Part shown: piece by piece, positions 10,961 through 22,354 of the stretch
Position numbering within the stretch: position 1 is the first letter of the stretch
Layout: every line of letters begins with the position of its first letter
Assembly: GCA_036924285.1 (NCBI GenBank)
Contig: JAYKYS010000008.1
Span: 10,300,501-10,364,500 of the forward strand
Length of the DNA stretch: 64,000 bases
Direction: 5' to 3'
Origin: Asterella californica
Lineage: Eukaryota > Streptophyta > Marchantiopsida > Marchantiales > Aytoniaceae
Made by a program: the position numbers and the translations under genes
The notes under the pieces: generated by a model
The model's input: only the letters and a program-made list of their open reading frames with translations
Told to the model about the DNA's origin: nothing
Database searches by the model: none

Positions 10961-13574
10961 TCGTGCGCAACTCTAGAACAGAACTCTGACTTGTTTCCAC
11001 TTACTGGAAGATTTCTAGCCCAAAGTCAATCCTTCAACTCACGAATACTAAACAAGTTTGTCAGACCTGACGCTATCAACTTTTGTCTGCTTTTTCACAC
11101 TCTACAACAACTCATGAAACTTGCTCATAACATTCTTACATTTATACCATAAATTCTTTTGTGACAAGATATTGTGACCATTCAACACAATGTCTACAAA
11201 CGGATTGTCGTTGTGTATAATTTCCTGAATGACAATCCTTCTTGCTCGTAGAAGCTCGATGTCTTTATTCACTATTGCGGTCTCAGTCCTCCAACTATTT
11301 CTAGCTTCTTTTCTAACCGATTATCATTTGGACTATATGGTTATTGACAACATTAATAAACGACACAATATCATGATATCCAAATTACGCACTGACAACA
11401 GTCCACATACAATAATAAGATCTTATGTAGCATTGATAATTCATGAGTCTATTAGTACGAATATGGATCTCTGGAGAATGAAACTTATGCTCACAAAGAA
11501 CCACAACAACAACCGAAAGCAACACAAGAAGTCATGACTTCGATTGAGCTCTATTATTATCTCTTTTCAATACCAATTCTTCTTTCGGTCTTGTTTCTCT
11601 TTCTCCTACAACTCGTATGTTGCTTCCATCCACCCAACTTCTCTCCTTCTACCAGTCTGAAAGTAAAAAAAAGTGAGTTCTAGACGGCACTCGCAAGCCC
11701 ACTTCGCTAATTAGATTCTGGAGACTCGTATGCCATAAACCACTTGCCAATGCAACATGATACAATTTTCTAGTAACCTCTGGCACATCTCTCTCTATCT
11801 CTAATTCTCTTGATATGAATGTAATGCAATGACCTGCATCATACAACATATACAAAGTCCATAGTTGATGAAACTCCTCAATAGTGGATGGTTTATACGA
11901 AAAAAGACACTATGAAAACGAACACCTCATCCGAAATTGAGCAAAGAAGTATAACAATCAATCTCGAGAAAAAATGTTATATTCAGCAAATGCATATCAA
12001 TGTTGATGTACGTGCGTCAACTTCATTTGTTTGTTCCATCACCTCTCGATGGAGCTATTGATGACGATCGTTCCTGTTTTGACCCCTCCAGCATCTGTCT
12101 CTTCAAGCGATTGCAAGTCATCTACATCGAACTCATACCACACATCACGATCGACATCAGATTTTCCTGCAAAACTTTCTTCTTCAGATTCTCCTACTAA
12201 GAATCATCGTTATCTCACTCTTCTATGGCACGATTTTTGTGCGGTGCATGCGTTGGGTCTAGTCCATCGATCTGAGCTTGCAAGTCCGGCACAACCTCCT
12301 CGTGGTGTTCTTCTAGAATGTACAATGACCGAGTCGATTGTATCCATAATGAAACGTACAGTTCCAGCAATCATCAACTATAAACAATCTTGCAGTTCAT
12401 AAAAACCATCAATTTTTTGGATAAACGAACCTCATGAGATCTATCGAGCTTTCTCTGTTTGTGATAGTTGATTCGATCTGATGAATATTTTGGACACATT
12501 CGCATCGTTACTCCACTCAACACTACAATGACTTAGTGATCAGTGTCGACAAACCATACAATCTAGAACATTTATAGTCGACCGGCTCACAATGAATTAA
12601 GTTCTCAAAAACTTCGATGATTGATAACAACACTTCACATATGTCGCAACGATGCACACCACTATTCAACTTCACTCATAACTCACAACTCACCTTGTTA
12701 CAACCCAATCCAAGTACAATTCTTCTCTTACACGTAGATGAAGATTTCTTGATCACATTTGCATCAACAACGGAGAGCTTAGTCCATCAATTGTAAGAAA
12801 CAAAGTAACATTAAGTCATAAGTGAACAAAAATTGACAAAAATGTCTCCTTCACTCCAAGTAGAACAAGTTCAGAATCTATAACTATCCAATTGATCCAA
12901 TTATCTTTCGTAAGAAGCTAAGCACTCCTTTATCTATCCTTACGTTCTAGTTCTCTCCAAATCTTTAGGGACGGAAACGAGCTATTCATCATTCAGATTC
13001 CTGAATAGTTAGTCATGCATACAATCTAAGCTTCTATCGATTCTATCGTAAATTCTCCCAAATGATATAACGTGGCACTCGAATGCTTTACGGATTATGT
13101 CCTCCTTGCTCACTACAACTCACTCTTTGCATAGAATCAACAGATTTATTTGTTGCGTGCACGAAAGCTCGATAAGAACTCGTTCGAGTTCACAATACAA
13201 AACACGTTCGAGTTCTTTGTCTCGCATTCAAGATCAATCCGTCTCGTTCCTCGAATGGCCATGCTAAACTTTGCTCTTGAGTAGGTGCTTATATTCCTCA
13301 ACCTGGAGCATTGGTGACATCTAGTGCTACACATTGAGATCATTGTACCTTCACGTACATATCGAAATACATGAACATCTTCCAAAAACATCATTTTGGA
13401 AAATCATTCTAGAGAACCTAACCAGGCAGCTCTAATTCCAGGCTGTCCAAACCTGAAATTAATTTGAAATCACAAGAAGATTTCTTGAATATACCTTCTT
13501 CATGGCTCACAATCACCACAGCTTCAAGGGCAAATTACAAACGCGAATGAGCACCATTTTTGCTCAAAATTAGT
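10961..13574. other. Anonymous AT-rich sequence
   Basis: No recognisable gene. Frames at 11229-11537 (plus), 11649-11855 (minus), 12031-12402 (plus, Ser/Thr-rich) and 13146-13394 (minus) have no motif I know. The stretch is AT-richer than the retroelement region to the right and may be decayed transposon sequence. Confidence 0.45.
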
Positions 13575-13586
13575 ACCGTTCGTTAG
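13575..13586 (+). repeat. Candidate left terminal inverted repeat of the Harbinger element
   Basis: ACCGTTCGTTAG here is the exact inverse complement of CTAACGAACGGT at 17660-17671. The pair brackets the Harbinger transposase remnant at a plausible span of 4.1 kb. Only 12 bp match and I see no flanking TTA/TAA duplication, so a chance match is quite possible. Confidence 0.15.
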
Positions 13587-13622
13587 CATTCTCTACGTTG
13601 AACATTTTGGTATACGATACTA

Positions 13623-14200
13623 TTGTACACAGTCCATATCGACAGAGAAACATCATTACGTGGAGTACATGAGTCCTTTCGTCCATCCACGATCGCAGAG
13701 TTCGTCTATTTCAAAAAAGACACTCCGGAGGAGCCCAAGTACTGGACTTGTGGTCTAAAGAGTTTTCTGTCAATGAGTGATGGCACGGAATGTGCTAAAA
13801 ATATAAAAGTTGGTCTTCTTGTACAAGCTTTTTGGTAGCATAAAGACGTTGATTTAGCATAGTTTTTCCTCTCTGTTCAAATCATATCTCAAAAAGTCCT
13901 AAAGTCTTGCTGTCACTAGCCGACGTAAGGCAAATAGCTCAACTTGAGCGCATGTTTGGAGCTGACTTGTACTGCGAAATTGATTACGGAGGTACAATGC
14001 ATCGAGCCTCCTCCGTTGTGTACAAACAGAGTACTCCATTTGAGGACAACGACTTAAACGTGAAGGGTTTAGGGTTGGGTCGGACCGGACCAGATTTATT
14101 CGATAAGTACTTCACGAAAATGACACACCCGGTTTGTGACAGTCAAGAGGACTCTCGAGAGCTCGAGATCACACAATGTGCTTGGGAGGGTTTGAAGGTC
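13623..14200 (+). other. Two adjacent unidentified plus-strand frames
   Basis: A 71-codon frame (13623-13838) and a second frame from about 13907 follow one another on the plus strand. The second reads smoothly for about 100 codons (for example MFGADLYCEIDYGGTMHRAS) before turning hydrophobic and low-complexity. No family was recognised. They lie between the 12-bp inverted repeat at 13575 and the Harbinger remnants, so they could be cargo or ORF1 of that transposon, or unrelated exons. Confidence 0.2.
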
Positions 14201-14400
14201 ACCTTTCCGCCTTCGATCATACTTTCTTATTTATTATCACTAGATGTCATGTTTTATATCAAAATGATCAAAAAAGGATGCTCTATAAAAATCTTTTGTT
14301 TATTTTTCTTTTTGTCCGTTCTAAAGTAGATTCTAGTGTAATTTTTCATGATTTGAGATAAACTAAGCAAATCATGACTTGATGGACTATGGTGTGGTGT

Positions 14401-15440
14401 TTAGTGTTTTCAGAACCATAATTCACTTTTCAGAAAAAGATTGGAGATGGAACTTGATATACCAACTGAAATGAGTAACAAGACGATCCAATGCTCTCAA
14501 ACTTCATCAAAACGGTTGTATTCAAAGAGAGGTATGAGAAAACATCAATGTTATCAATTTTTGTTCATTTTTTTTCGTTTTAGCATATTGATAAAGCACT
14601 AAGTGTATATTTCGTGTGATGTTTGATGTTTGATGTAACCAAGAGATATAACTCATAAATCTACTTCTAAAAAACTGAAAGTTAAATGGAAATCTAAACA
14701 TGAGAAACTTTTTCTAGATATGTATGAAGAAGTTTAATTTTTGTATTGTAACCAAGACAATGCAAATCTAGACCAATGACGAGTGTTAACCACTTGTTTC
14801 AACCAAGAGACAAACTTATCATTCGAATATACAATATTCAAAAATAAGTTTGATAACTTGGTCCGAAGATATAGGACCGAGAAAGTCAAACAAGAGAAAA
14901 TCGATGCACAACCAAGTTCATGAGAATATTATGAACAAATGCATCGGATTAGAATTCCTGCACCTAAAGAACAAGGTATTACTATTATATTAGATGGTGA
15001 TAACAATACTCTTCTCCATAGCTTTGTTGATCTGAGCAATGAAGATCTTACAGATCTGTTCACCAAAAATGAATGTCAGCCGAGTGAACCACCGTCGTTT
15101 GTTGATCTCTTGAATGATTCTCAATCACCTTAAAGAGAAAAAGTTATTGACGTATCTGAGAAGGTCAAAAAAACTCCGAGAAGAAAAATATGTTCTCAAC
15201 CCGATGTAAGTGGAAAACTAAACATGAGTGCTAAGAAAAGGAAAAGCATTTCCAAAGACAATGCCAACAACATTGTAGTGTCCATGAACCTCTTTACTCA
15301 AATGCAAGAAAAAGTGCACGAGAGAGGAGCACAACAAGAAGATCACAGACTCGATTTAATGACCTAGATGTTAGAGATTCATCGAATGGAGATTGAGTTA
15401 TTGAGAAGAGGTTCTCAAGGACTGACGCAGCCATCATCTA
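14401..15440 (+). pseudogene. Possible Harbinger ORF1 (Myb/SANT-like) remnant
   Basis: One plus frame, broken by stops, runs over this stretch and lies tail-to-tail with the transposase on the other strand. Its end carries basic and charged helix-forming sequence (PRRKICSQ, then KKRKSISKDN, then MLEIHRMEIELLRRG), the kind of C-terminus seen in the Myb/SANT-like DNA-binding partner protein of PIF/Harbinger elements. That partner helps the transposase bind DNA. No clear tryptophan-helix motif is visible, so the identity rests mainly on position and composition. Confidence 0.3.
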
Positions 15441-15552
15441 CGACTAGAACTCAGGTTCTTATCCGTATATCTCTCATATCTACATGTGATTATGCATTGG
15501 AACGTAAACGAGTTCTACAAAATTGCTTTAACAATGTATCTCTCACGATCTC

Positions 15553-16360
15553 TCATTTTCGTGTCTTGATTCTGTCCGTTGCAGTTACAAGAAGAGGTTG
15601 CAAATGTGCAGCATTCAATTGTTCATCCATCGAGTTTACATCTTGAGATAAAGATTCTTCTTGTAATATCACCAAGTTATGTAGCACTCCACATGCAAGT
15701 ACAACTCCGAACACTTGCTCGAGTTGCATAGGATAGTCACGAAGTATAGTCCATTTTCTTTTCAAATGATCGAATGTATTTTCGATTTTCACTCGTGCTT
15801 TTGATGTGTAATTGTCAAAGTCATATTCGAGTGTAGCCCTTTGATGCATATGTCGGTGAAATCATTTGGTCAACCACTCTCTGATAAGATAAACGATATT
15901 TCCAAGTAACACAAGAGGTATAACGATTGCATTATTCTCTCCACTCATTGTGATTGTTGGTTCAGCAAGAATACATTTTGTTTCCATCAACTAATATAAA
16001 CTTGATTGTTATAAATGTATAACATCATGAATAGAACCAAGCATGATGCAACATAAATCCTAAAACTTTTGATCGGAATTGCATATTCTTTGTAGTAAAA
16101 TAGAGTAATCAGAGTGACGAATCTTATAGTGTTCCGAAAGATATTTTAGTGATGGTTTGTGTCGTAATTTTATGTGAGAATCATCAATGGCACTTATTAT
16201 TTATGAGATTCCACAAATCTGTTCAAACTTGTTCATAATGTTTCTACTATCTGTGATATCTGGTCTACGTACATACTTAGAGTATAATTTACTTATATTG
16301 GTAAGAATATCAATAATCATCGTCGTGTATTTTATTATAGTTGATTCTTCAATGTAGTAC
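15553..16360 (-). pseudogene. PIF/Harbinger transposase remnant
   Basis: Read on the minus strand, the family landmarks occur in order: EESTIIKYTTMI, FEQICGIS, AIDDSHIKL (first catalytic Asp; usual form AIDGTHI) near 16171-16191, GSIHD (second Asp) near 16024-16038, PLVLLGNIVYLIREWL (usual PLLGDxxYPL), then ARVKIENTFDHLK (catalytic Glu) near 15774-15791, and VVLACGVLHNL. This DDE nuclease cuts and pastes the transposon. Several in-frame stops and at least one frame change kill it; only the last 98 codons are uninterrupted. The catalytic triad residues are still readable. Confidence 0.85.
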
Positions 16361-16779
16361 ATGTCGCTAAGAATCATTACTGAGCATTATGTGCAAACAT
16401 AGATAATTATTATCACCCATTTGACTAATTTCATTCGCTTTCTTGTTGCAGTCCATTCATTGATACTAAACATGAAAGGTCTTATTTCGTCTAGTTTCAT
16501 AAAGTTTTTAGGCGATATTTTGTGTCATTTTTCATATGAATATCCAAAAAATTCAATATTGATGTGCTATGTTTATTTATGAATCACGTCCTCTCATGTG
16601 TGTTATCTAGATATTATCCAAAATTCTTGAAATGTTATGACGATAATATGTACACTTTTCAACACTTGGATGAACAGAAATAACATGAAAAATTCATGAT
16701 CAGTATCATAATTCGATGAACTGATCATGAATGTAACAAGTTCTCTTGTTTCAAAAAGTCATCCATCAGAGAAAAATAA

Positions 16780-17060
16780 ACCAGAAAAAAATAAAATCTC
16801 ACACATTCATATTCTCAAATTTGTATGTTTATTGTTTGTCTCAGAAAAAAAAACATTGTTGTAGATGATGAGATTTTTTTCAGATCTAATAATCTCAAGA
16901 AAAATTTATAATAAAAAAATATAAAGATAAAATCACGAATAAAAATATAACATAATTTATTCTGAAAAAGAAAAAATCTTTTGTCAAAGAATGTATTATT
17001 TTCAACCAAAAAACACAAATGAAAAAATTGAGAACCTTTCAAAAGTTTAAAAAACAAGCA
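16780..17060. other. Very AT-rich, A-run-rich segment
   Basis: This stretch is dominated by A runs on the plus strand (and T runs on the minus), with many AAAAAA tracts. Open frames here are low-complexity and not credible as proteins. It lies inside the candidate Harbinger element. Confidence 0.6.
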
Positions 17061-18180
17061 ATAATAGCATTTGCTTGATAGACACAAGTAGACACTACGG
17101 ACCTGCCATTGAGCTTTCAAGGTTTCGTATTCCTCCTTCTTCTGTACCATTAAATACTCGCGTTCTGCGTATGTCGAGTCAAACTAGTGGTAGCCCAACG
17201 GGAACTTCCTTACCTACACGTACAAAACCGCAACGAATCTGTGAGAAATCTGGTTATCCTGATTACAGCTGTGTAGATGACACGTGAACGGTCAATATTA
17301 TAAACCTTCAATTCTTCAGATCTAGGAATATATAATAGTCATATATAAAGATACTGAACCAAAAAACTACAGAAGCTTCACAACTAGTACCACATGGCGT
17401 ACTTATGGCTTGACTATCGACGTTAAACTCCTTAAAAGGTCACGCTACATGCATCTAGAACGATAACAAACATGTAGATATCAGACAATGTAAGATTGTG
17501 ATCTCATCGGCCGGACCTAGACAGGAAACAACAGAACTGCAAACCTACATCATCAAAAGCTGGTTTATCATTTGGAACACGCTAAACCTGATTTCATCAC
17601 GTAGCAGAGGCTGTCAAATTATTAAGAGCGTGATTGAAAAATTGAAGATATTACTGAAACTAACGAACGGTTGAGGACCTCGGGGCACCCACGTTTCCAC
17701 ATAAGTTTCAACGAGACACAACACTTAAGAGTACTCTCGTATGAAAAACATGAAGTAGAGATGGCAAGCGGAGAAGGTGACGGACGATAATCAAGGACGT
17801 GAGCTTCTGTAACTGCTCACAAGGATTCAATCGACACGAAACTTTTTTCAAGAAAGATTTCACTCGACACCAAAAAGAATGTTCGCAATTGCGCGCCGTT
17901 TCTTCTAACGTCCTTCACGTTTTCAACCGACGGGTGAAAACTTCTCCGCTTTTTCTGTTTTTGCAAAAGCACTAAAACCGACGATAAGCTATGCGCAAAC
18001 GCATAGCAAAAATACAAAAATAAAAACATCTTGATGTTATCTAAACTAATAAGTAATCATTCATTTTATCTTTAATTTTTGGTTCCTTTGGTCTTGAAAC
18101 GAAAAGAACTGGTCTTTGTGCCAAACTCGCAATCACTTGAACTTTGCACGTCCAGCATTTTTGAACATAACATAACGTAT
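17060..18180. other. Anonymous sequence
   Basis: No recognisable gene or repeat, apart from the candidate right terminal inverted repeat of the Harbinger element at 17660-17671. Frames at 17075-17287 (plus) and 17817-18029 (minus) are not recognised. Confidence 0.4.
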
Positions 18181-18184
18181 GTCC

Positions 18185-18334
18185 GCGAAGTTTCTCATGT
18201 TCGTGAGAGAGGTATACAAGTTTTAGTTGTGTGAGAAGTATAAAACTAGTAGGTCACCCATCCAACACTATTCCTGAACTTGTACTCTTCACTCTACAAT
18301 CTTAGCTTTGGCTTTACCACTAGACCAATAGCTC
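18185..18334 (-). mobile_element. tRNA-derived SINE-like sequence
   Basis: On the minus strand an A-box-like TGGTCTAGTGG (18317-18327) is followed about 36 nt later by a weak B-box-like AAGTTCAGGAAT (around 18269-18281), the internal RNA polymerase III promoter layout of tRNA genes and tRNA-derived SINEs. GGATGGGTGACC follows, a phrase common in plant SINE bodies. It does not fold into a full tRNA by eye. The 3' end and target duplication were not found, so the boundaries are approximate. Confidence 0.4.
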
Positions 18335-18341
18335 TTGGTGT

Positions 18342-19010
18342 CTTCTAGGGATACGTGCAAGTACTTATGGACTTGTTTAAGGTAGTAGGTACCTTCTCGC
18401 ACGTTCCTAGAGGGGTGGTAAGACGATCTCACAGTATTAGAGGGAAGCTATAGTTGTGGTAGTATTTGCTTATATCGTAAAGACGTGTATGAAGGCAGTT
18501 GGTGGCAGTTGTCTTGGGTGAGCTAGTAGAGCTACCACGTAGATATTTTTGGAGCTACTAGAGGTGTGGACATCTAGTTAGTGATCTTAGTATCAATTAT
18601 GACGGTTGGTGACCACATATTGTGCATGTGGTCATCGCCGAAGAGACGTCAGTCCCTGTGGGATTGTGTTTCTCTTTATGTGAATGTTTGAGTGTTGGAG
18701 GGTTATCGTTTGGACTTCTTGTGGTTGCAACCCTTCCATATTCTAGCTTCCTGTTTGTGCGCCGCGTTTGCTTGTGTTGGCGCTTGATTTCCAGAGGGAG
18801 TTCACTCCAATGTGCTGTCGATAGTGAGACTGGAGTTGTGGACCAGTCAGACTATCTTTGTTTCTCTCACGGTGTTTCTGCCTGTGTTGATGGTAAGTAC
18901 AGGTTGCCCTTATCTTGACCATCCTAGTAGGGGATAAGTGAGCTCAGTAGGAGCAAGGTTAGGCAAGTGGTGGTTACGGTGGTGACGAAGATTTCGGCAT
19001 TCTGATTGGA
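18342..19010 (+). other. Probable leader or 5' region of element C
   Basis: GT-rich plus-strand sequence just upstream of the C gag. A 98-codon frame (18622-18918) is unrecognised. I found no convincing LTR end (TG start, primer site) here, so the 5' LTR of C is missing, decayed beyond recognition or outside this stretch. Confidence 0.35.
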
Positions 19011-20347
19011 GTGTGTTATCAAGATTCTATCATCACGGAGTTCTCGAGAGGTTATGGTGGAGATTTCTCAGACAATGAGTATACACGGAGTGGGATGAGG
19101 TACCGACTACCTACACCATTGTCATCGGTTGTTCCAGAGGACGAGTCAGACGTAGATAACACGTTTTCTGATGATGAGTCGAGTGTCACCACACCGTTGT
19201 TGTGAGACATGGACGAGATCTATGAGGTCACGAAGAGACCTCGACGTTACTCGGGTACAGTGGGTATCATCGAGTTGGATGACTTCATCCAGGAGTTGAC
19301 AGTTGGTGCAATCTGCAGCAGATGCGGAACTCATGGCTGTTTACACCCTTCATGACGTGGAAGAGTTTGTTCCAACACTTGGCAGGACCATCGATGGACG
19401 ATTATCATGAGTTCTGGTGAGACTACAATGTGGAGATTGAGTTATGAAGATAACATTGGTCTCCCAACTACGTTTCTATCACTATTGGTGCAGTTTCAGG
19501 AGGCGTAGCACCTACGAGTTCGGGTACCAGTAGCAATGATACATCCATAGGTGATGGAGTACCTACTATCGGCGGTGCGTCCACTAGTAGTGGAGCAGGT
19601 GGTAGTGTGAGCAGGAAACCACCAGGGTTTAACCCTGTGGTTTAGTTCTTCCAATGTTTGAGGAAGAACTATCAAGATGCGCCGACCGACAACTTCAAGA
19701 GTCTGCAGGAGTTTCAGCGAAAGATTGGAGAGAGCCTACGCGAGGCGTTTTACTCGCATGAGGCGGTTGATTAGCGTTACCCAATGGGTGATGGAAGCAC
19801 AAGCAGTCTAGTTCTGATACGGGATACTAGATCGAGAGGTGAGTACAAGAGTCAGAGATGTCACTCTCTCTAGAGACACCGCTCCGACGTTAGTGGTTTT
19901 CTTTGGTTTGGCTGAGCGGATTGAGCTCAACATGGTGGAGGAGATGGTGGTGGTTGCTGGATTCAACAAGGAGACATCACATTAGACGACCACCTTTTCA
20001 AGATCACAGGCTACACAACACGTGGTGGTGATGATGGTGAGGATCGTGCGGAGCAGTCACGATCCCAAGGAGGTGGTGGAGGATCTGGTGGGTAGAAGCC
20101 CATGCCGTCCTTCTCTAGTCAGCAGCAAACGGGTCCTTGCTGGATGTGTGATGGTCCTCATCTGCAGAAGGACTGTCCATAGAGGAGAGGTGGTTATGAG
20201 ACGTCAAGGACATCTCAAGCGATATCTAGATAATGTGAGCATTGCCGATGACGTGGTCACAGTAGTGACCGTTGTTTTGATCTCCATCCCGAGCTACGAC
20301 AAGGGAAGGCTGATCGTGGACGAGGCGGAGGAGTTCAAGGAGACCGT
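19011..20347 (+). pseudogene. Gag of gypsy element C, first part
   Basis: Broken plus-strand gag. The N-terminal part includes RRYSGTVGIIELDDFIQE. The retrotransposon gag core then reads NYQDAPTDNFKSLQEFQRKIGESL and, in another frame, YGILDREVSTRVRDVT and LAERIELNMVEEM. A zinc knuckle CWMCDGPHLQKDC (C-x2-C-x3-H-x4-C) lies at 20138-20176. Gag packages element RNA. Several stops and frameshifts are present. It is cut at 20347 by solo LTR D1, and its second part resumes at 21724. Confidence 0.8.
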
Positions 20348-21719
20348 TGTCGGAGTATGATCCGTCTATCTAGGAAAGCGCTGGGCTTCTGGCTGTGGTT
20401 GTTTACTCAAGAGGTAGGTCTTTCAGGTTACAAAAAGGCGCTATAAGCACTCACACATGTGTTTAGGATCCTCTAATATGTTCAAAAAGTGAAATTCAGA
20501 TCTAACTAGTAGTAATAAGATCAAGCGGTGAACTTTAACACTCAAGGAGAGGAAAACCATGATGGTTCTGACTTCTAAAATTCTCCTACATGTAAGAGAG
20601 GCCCTACTGAGCACACACACAAAGTTTCAGCTTGAGATCAAATTCAGGCACCGAGATATGGACAAAAACGTTCTGGGTAAAGATATTGCGGCAATTTTTG
20701 ATACTCAGACAGTTATTTCGACCTACAACAGAAAATTGGCTCGATCACTCTCGAATATTCTTACAGGATTTGGATTCCGCAGGATGCTGAACACCCCTGT
20801 GAAGTTGGGACTCCTGATTGTACACCGTTCTCCAGATCTCGTTCTCTGAAGTTGCTGCTCTAGATTGAGAGTTTTTCAGACCCGCTCTGCTTCAGCGGTC
20901 GCCATGAATTACTCACTCACTCAAATGACTTGAAACCTTTTGGACAGTCGTAGCCCTCCTGACAGTGAACGCAACCACGAAGGTTTGAAGCAATTTCCTC
21001 AATTCTGCTGCAAATGACATTGAAAACCCCAAATCCAACAAAAGTGACGCAGTTCAACTCAATCCGAATTTCAATTGGGCATAACTCTTTCTTTATTGCT
21101 CCAAATTGATCAAGAATTTCACTGACTGTGCTTGGCACGACGAGCCCTATCTTCCTGTGCTTTCAGATTTTGCAGTCCCCTCACCAAATGCTCGAACTTT
21201 CTTTTAGACCTCTGTTTCTAAATTTAGAGTTTTACAAAAGACAAAAACGGACCAATAGAATTCATAGCTCCACTTGGTTGTCCTTTTGTGCCTTAAACCA
21301 TGTGGTAACTTAATTCCACTCATAAGCTACCACGTCAAGTTCCCTAAAGTGCCAGCGTAAATCTTAAACTACCTAAAACGACACGCAACCCTGAAAGTAA
21401 ACTCAAATCAGCTAAAAAGCGTGCATGGGCAACACGTAAGTACAACCCATGAGCTTAAACTCTATCAACATGGTAAATCTAAGTTATGTACATTGAACAT
21501 CATAGATAAGTAAGAAGTCACTTGCACAAGCGCACAAATGCTTGAACAATATAACTAGCATACTATCAGCCTACTAGGACTCAAAATAGTGTTAACACCG
21601 TATGCAAAGATGTCAAACACATACATAAATGACTAGAAGTAATATGAGCTAACTTCTAGAACTACTAAACTCAAGTGTCGGAGGAGAAATGTAACATGTA
21701 GCCGTCAAGTAGCACGACA
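20348..21719 (-). repeat. Solo LTR D1 (family D)
   Basis: 1372 bp. Minus orientation starts TGTCGTGC and ends CTCCGACA. It is flanked by a perfect 4-bp duplication CCGT at 20344-20347 and 21720-21723, with no internal element, so it is a solo LTR left by recombination between two LTRs. It interrupts gag of element C. Its 3' part (plus coordinates from 21099) was later included in the tandem duplication. Related copies lie at 41857 and 59209; E LTRs are more distant relatives. Confidence 0.93.
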
Positions 21720-22354
21720 CCGTGGTGGTCGAGTTGGAGGTAGAGATCTAGCACTTGGGAGAGGACCAATCGGTCCACCATCTGCTACGACGTCAGAAGC
21801 AAGTATGGCTGCTCGGATTGAGCAGTTGGAGCAGAGGATAGCAAGTATGACTATGACTCAGCGGAGATCTGGTGGAACAGAGGTTTTCACGTCTTATGGA
21901 GGAGAAGGAGATGACTTCGACTTCATGGCTGGTGTGGCGCAGATTGAGACATCTGCGACAGTGACTCGAGGTGCAGTACCTGTCTCTTAGCCACGAGGAG
22001 CATCGGTGGAGTTGGATCCACAACACAGGGAGACTAGTAGACAAGTAAGGCTTCCTCAGTCCTTCTCGTTATCGGAGATGTTGAGAACCACGTCTATGAT
22101 TCCTAAATAACTTACAGATGGTGCAGTGGAGTTGGAGACATCGACATCCAAGAGTGAGGGGTGATGTGAGTCAACGCTCGACGTTTGTGGATGCGACGTC
22201 AAACTCGATGTTGGAGGCGGCTACAACAATTTTGCGAGTCCTACTATTTTCAGCCATGGATATGAGAGCTTAGGGAGTTAGCTTGCTCTAGTGTTCCAGT
22301 TGGCGCCCACGTTTAGTGAGAGCGAGGATGTTGTTATCTCTAATGCTGAGGTGG
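21099..22354. repeat. Tandem duplication, unit 1 (about 1.26 kb)
   Basis: Unit 1 runs from within solo LTR D1 across its right boundary into the C gag. It is repeated directly as unit 2 (22355-23609), with nearly the same length (1256 against 1255 bp) and scattered substitutions. The junction GTGG/CTCC has almost no homology between the two ends. The duplication therefore followed the D1 insertion. Confidence 0.88.

Noticed and set aside
12031..12402. 123-codon Ser/Thr-rich frame
   Set aside because: No motif, low-complexity composition, AT-rich decayed surroundings.
18240..18334. Possible 5S rRNA or tRNA gene
   Set aside because: Only a dozen bases match 5S rRNA and the A-box region does not fold into a complete tRNA; a SINE-like origin fits better.
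20022..20360. 112-codon plus frame in element C
   Set aside because: Out of frame with the zinc-knuckle gag frame of C at 20138-20176, and it runs into solo LTR D1.
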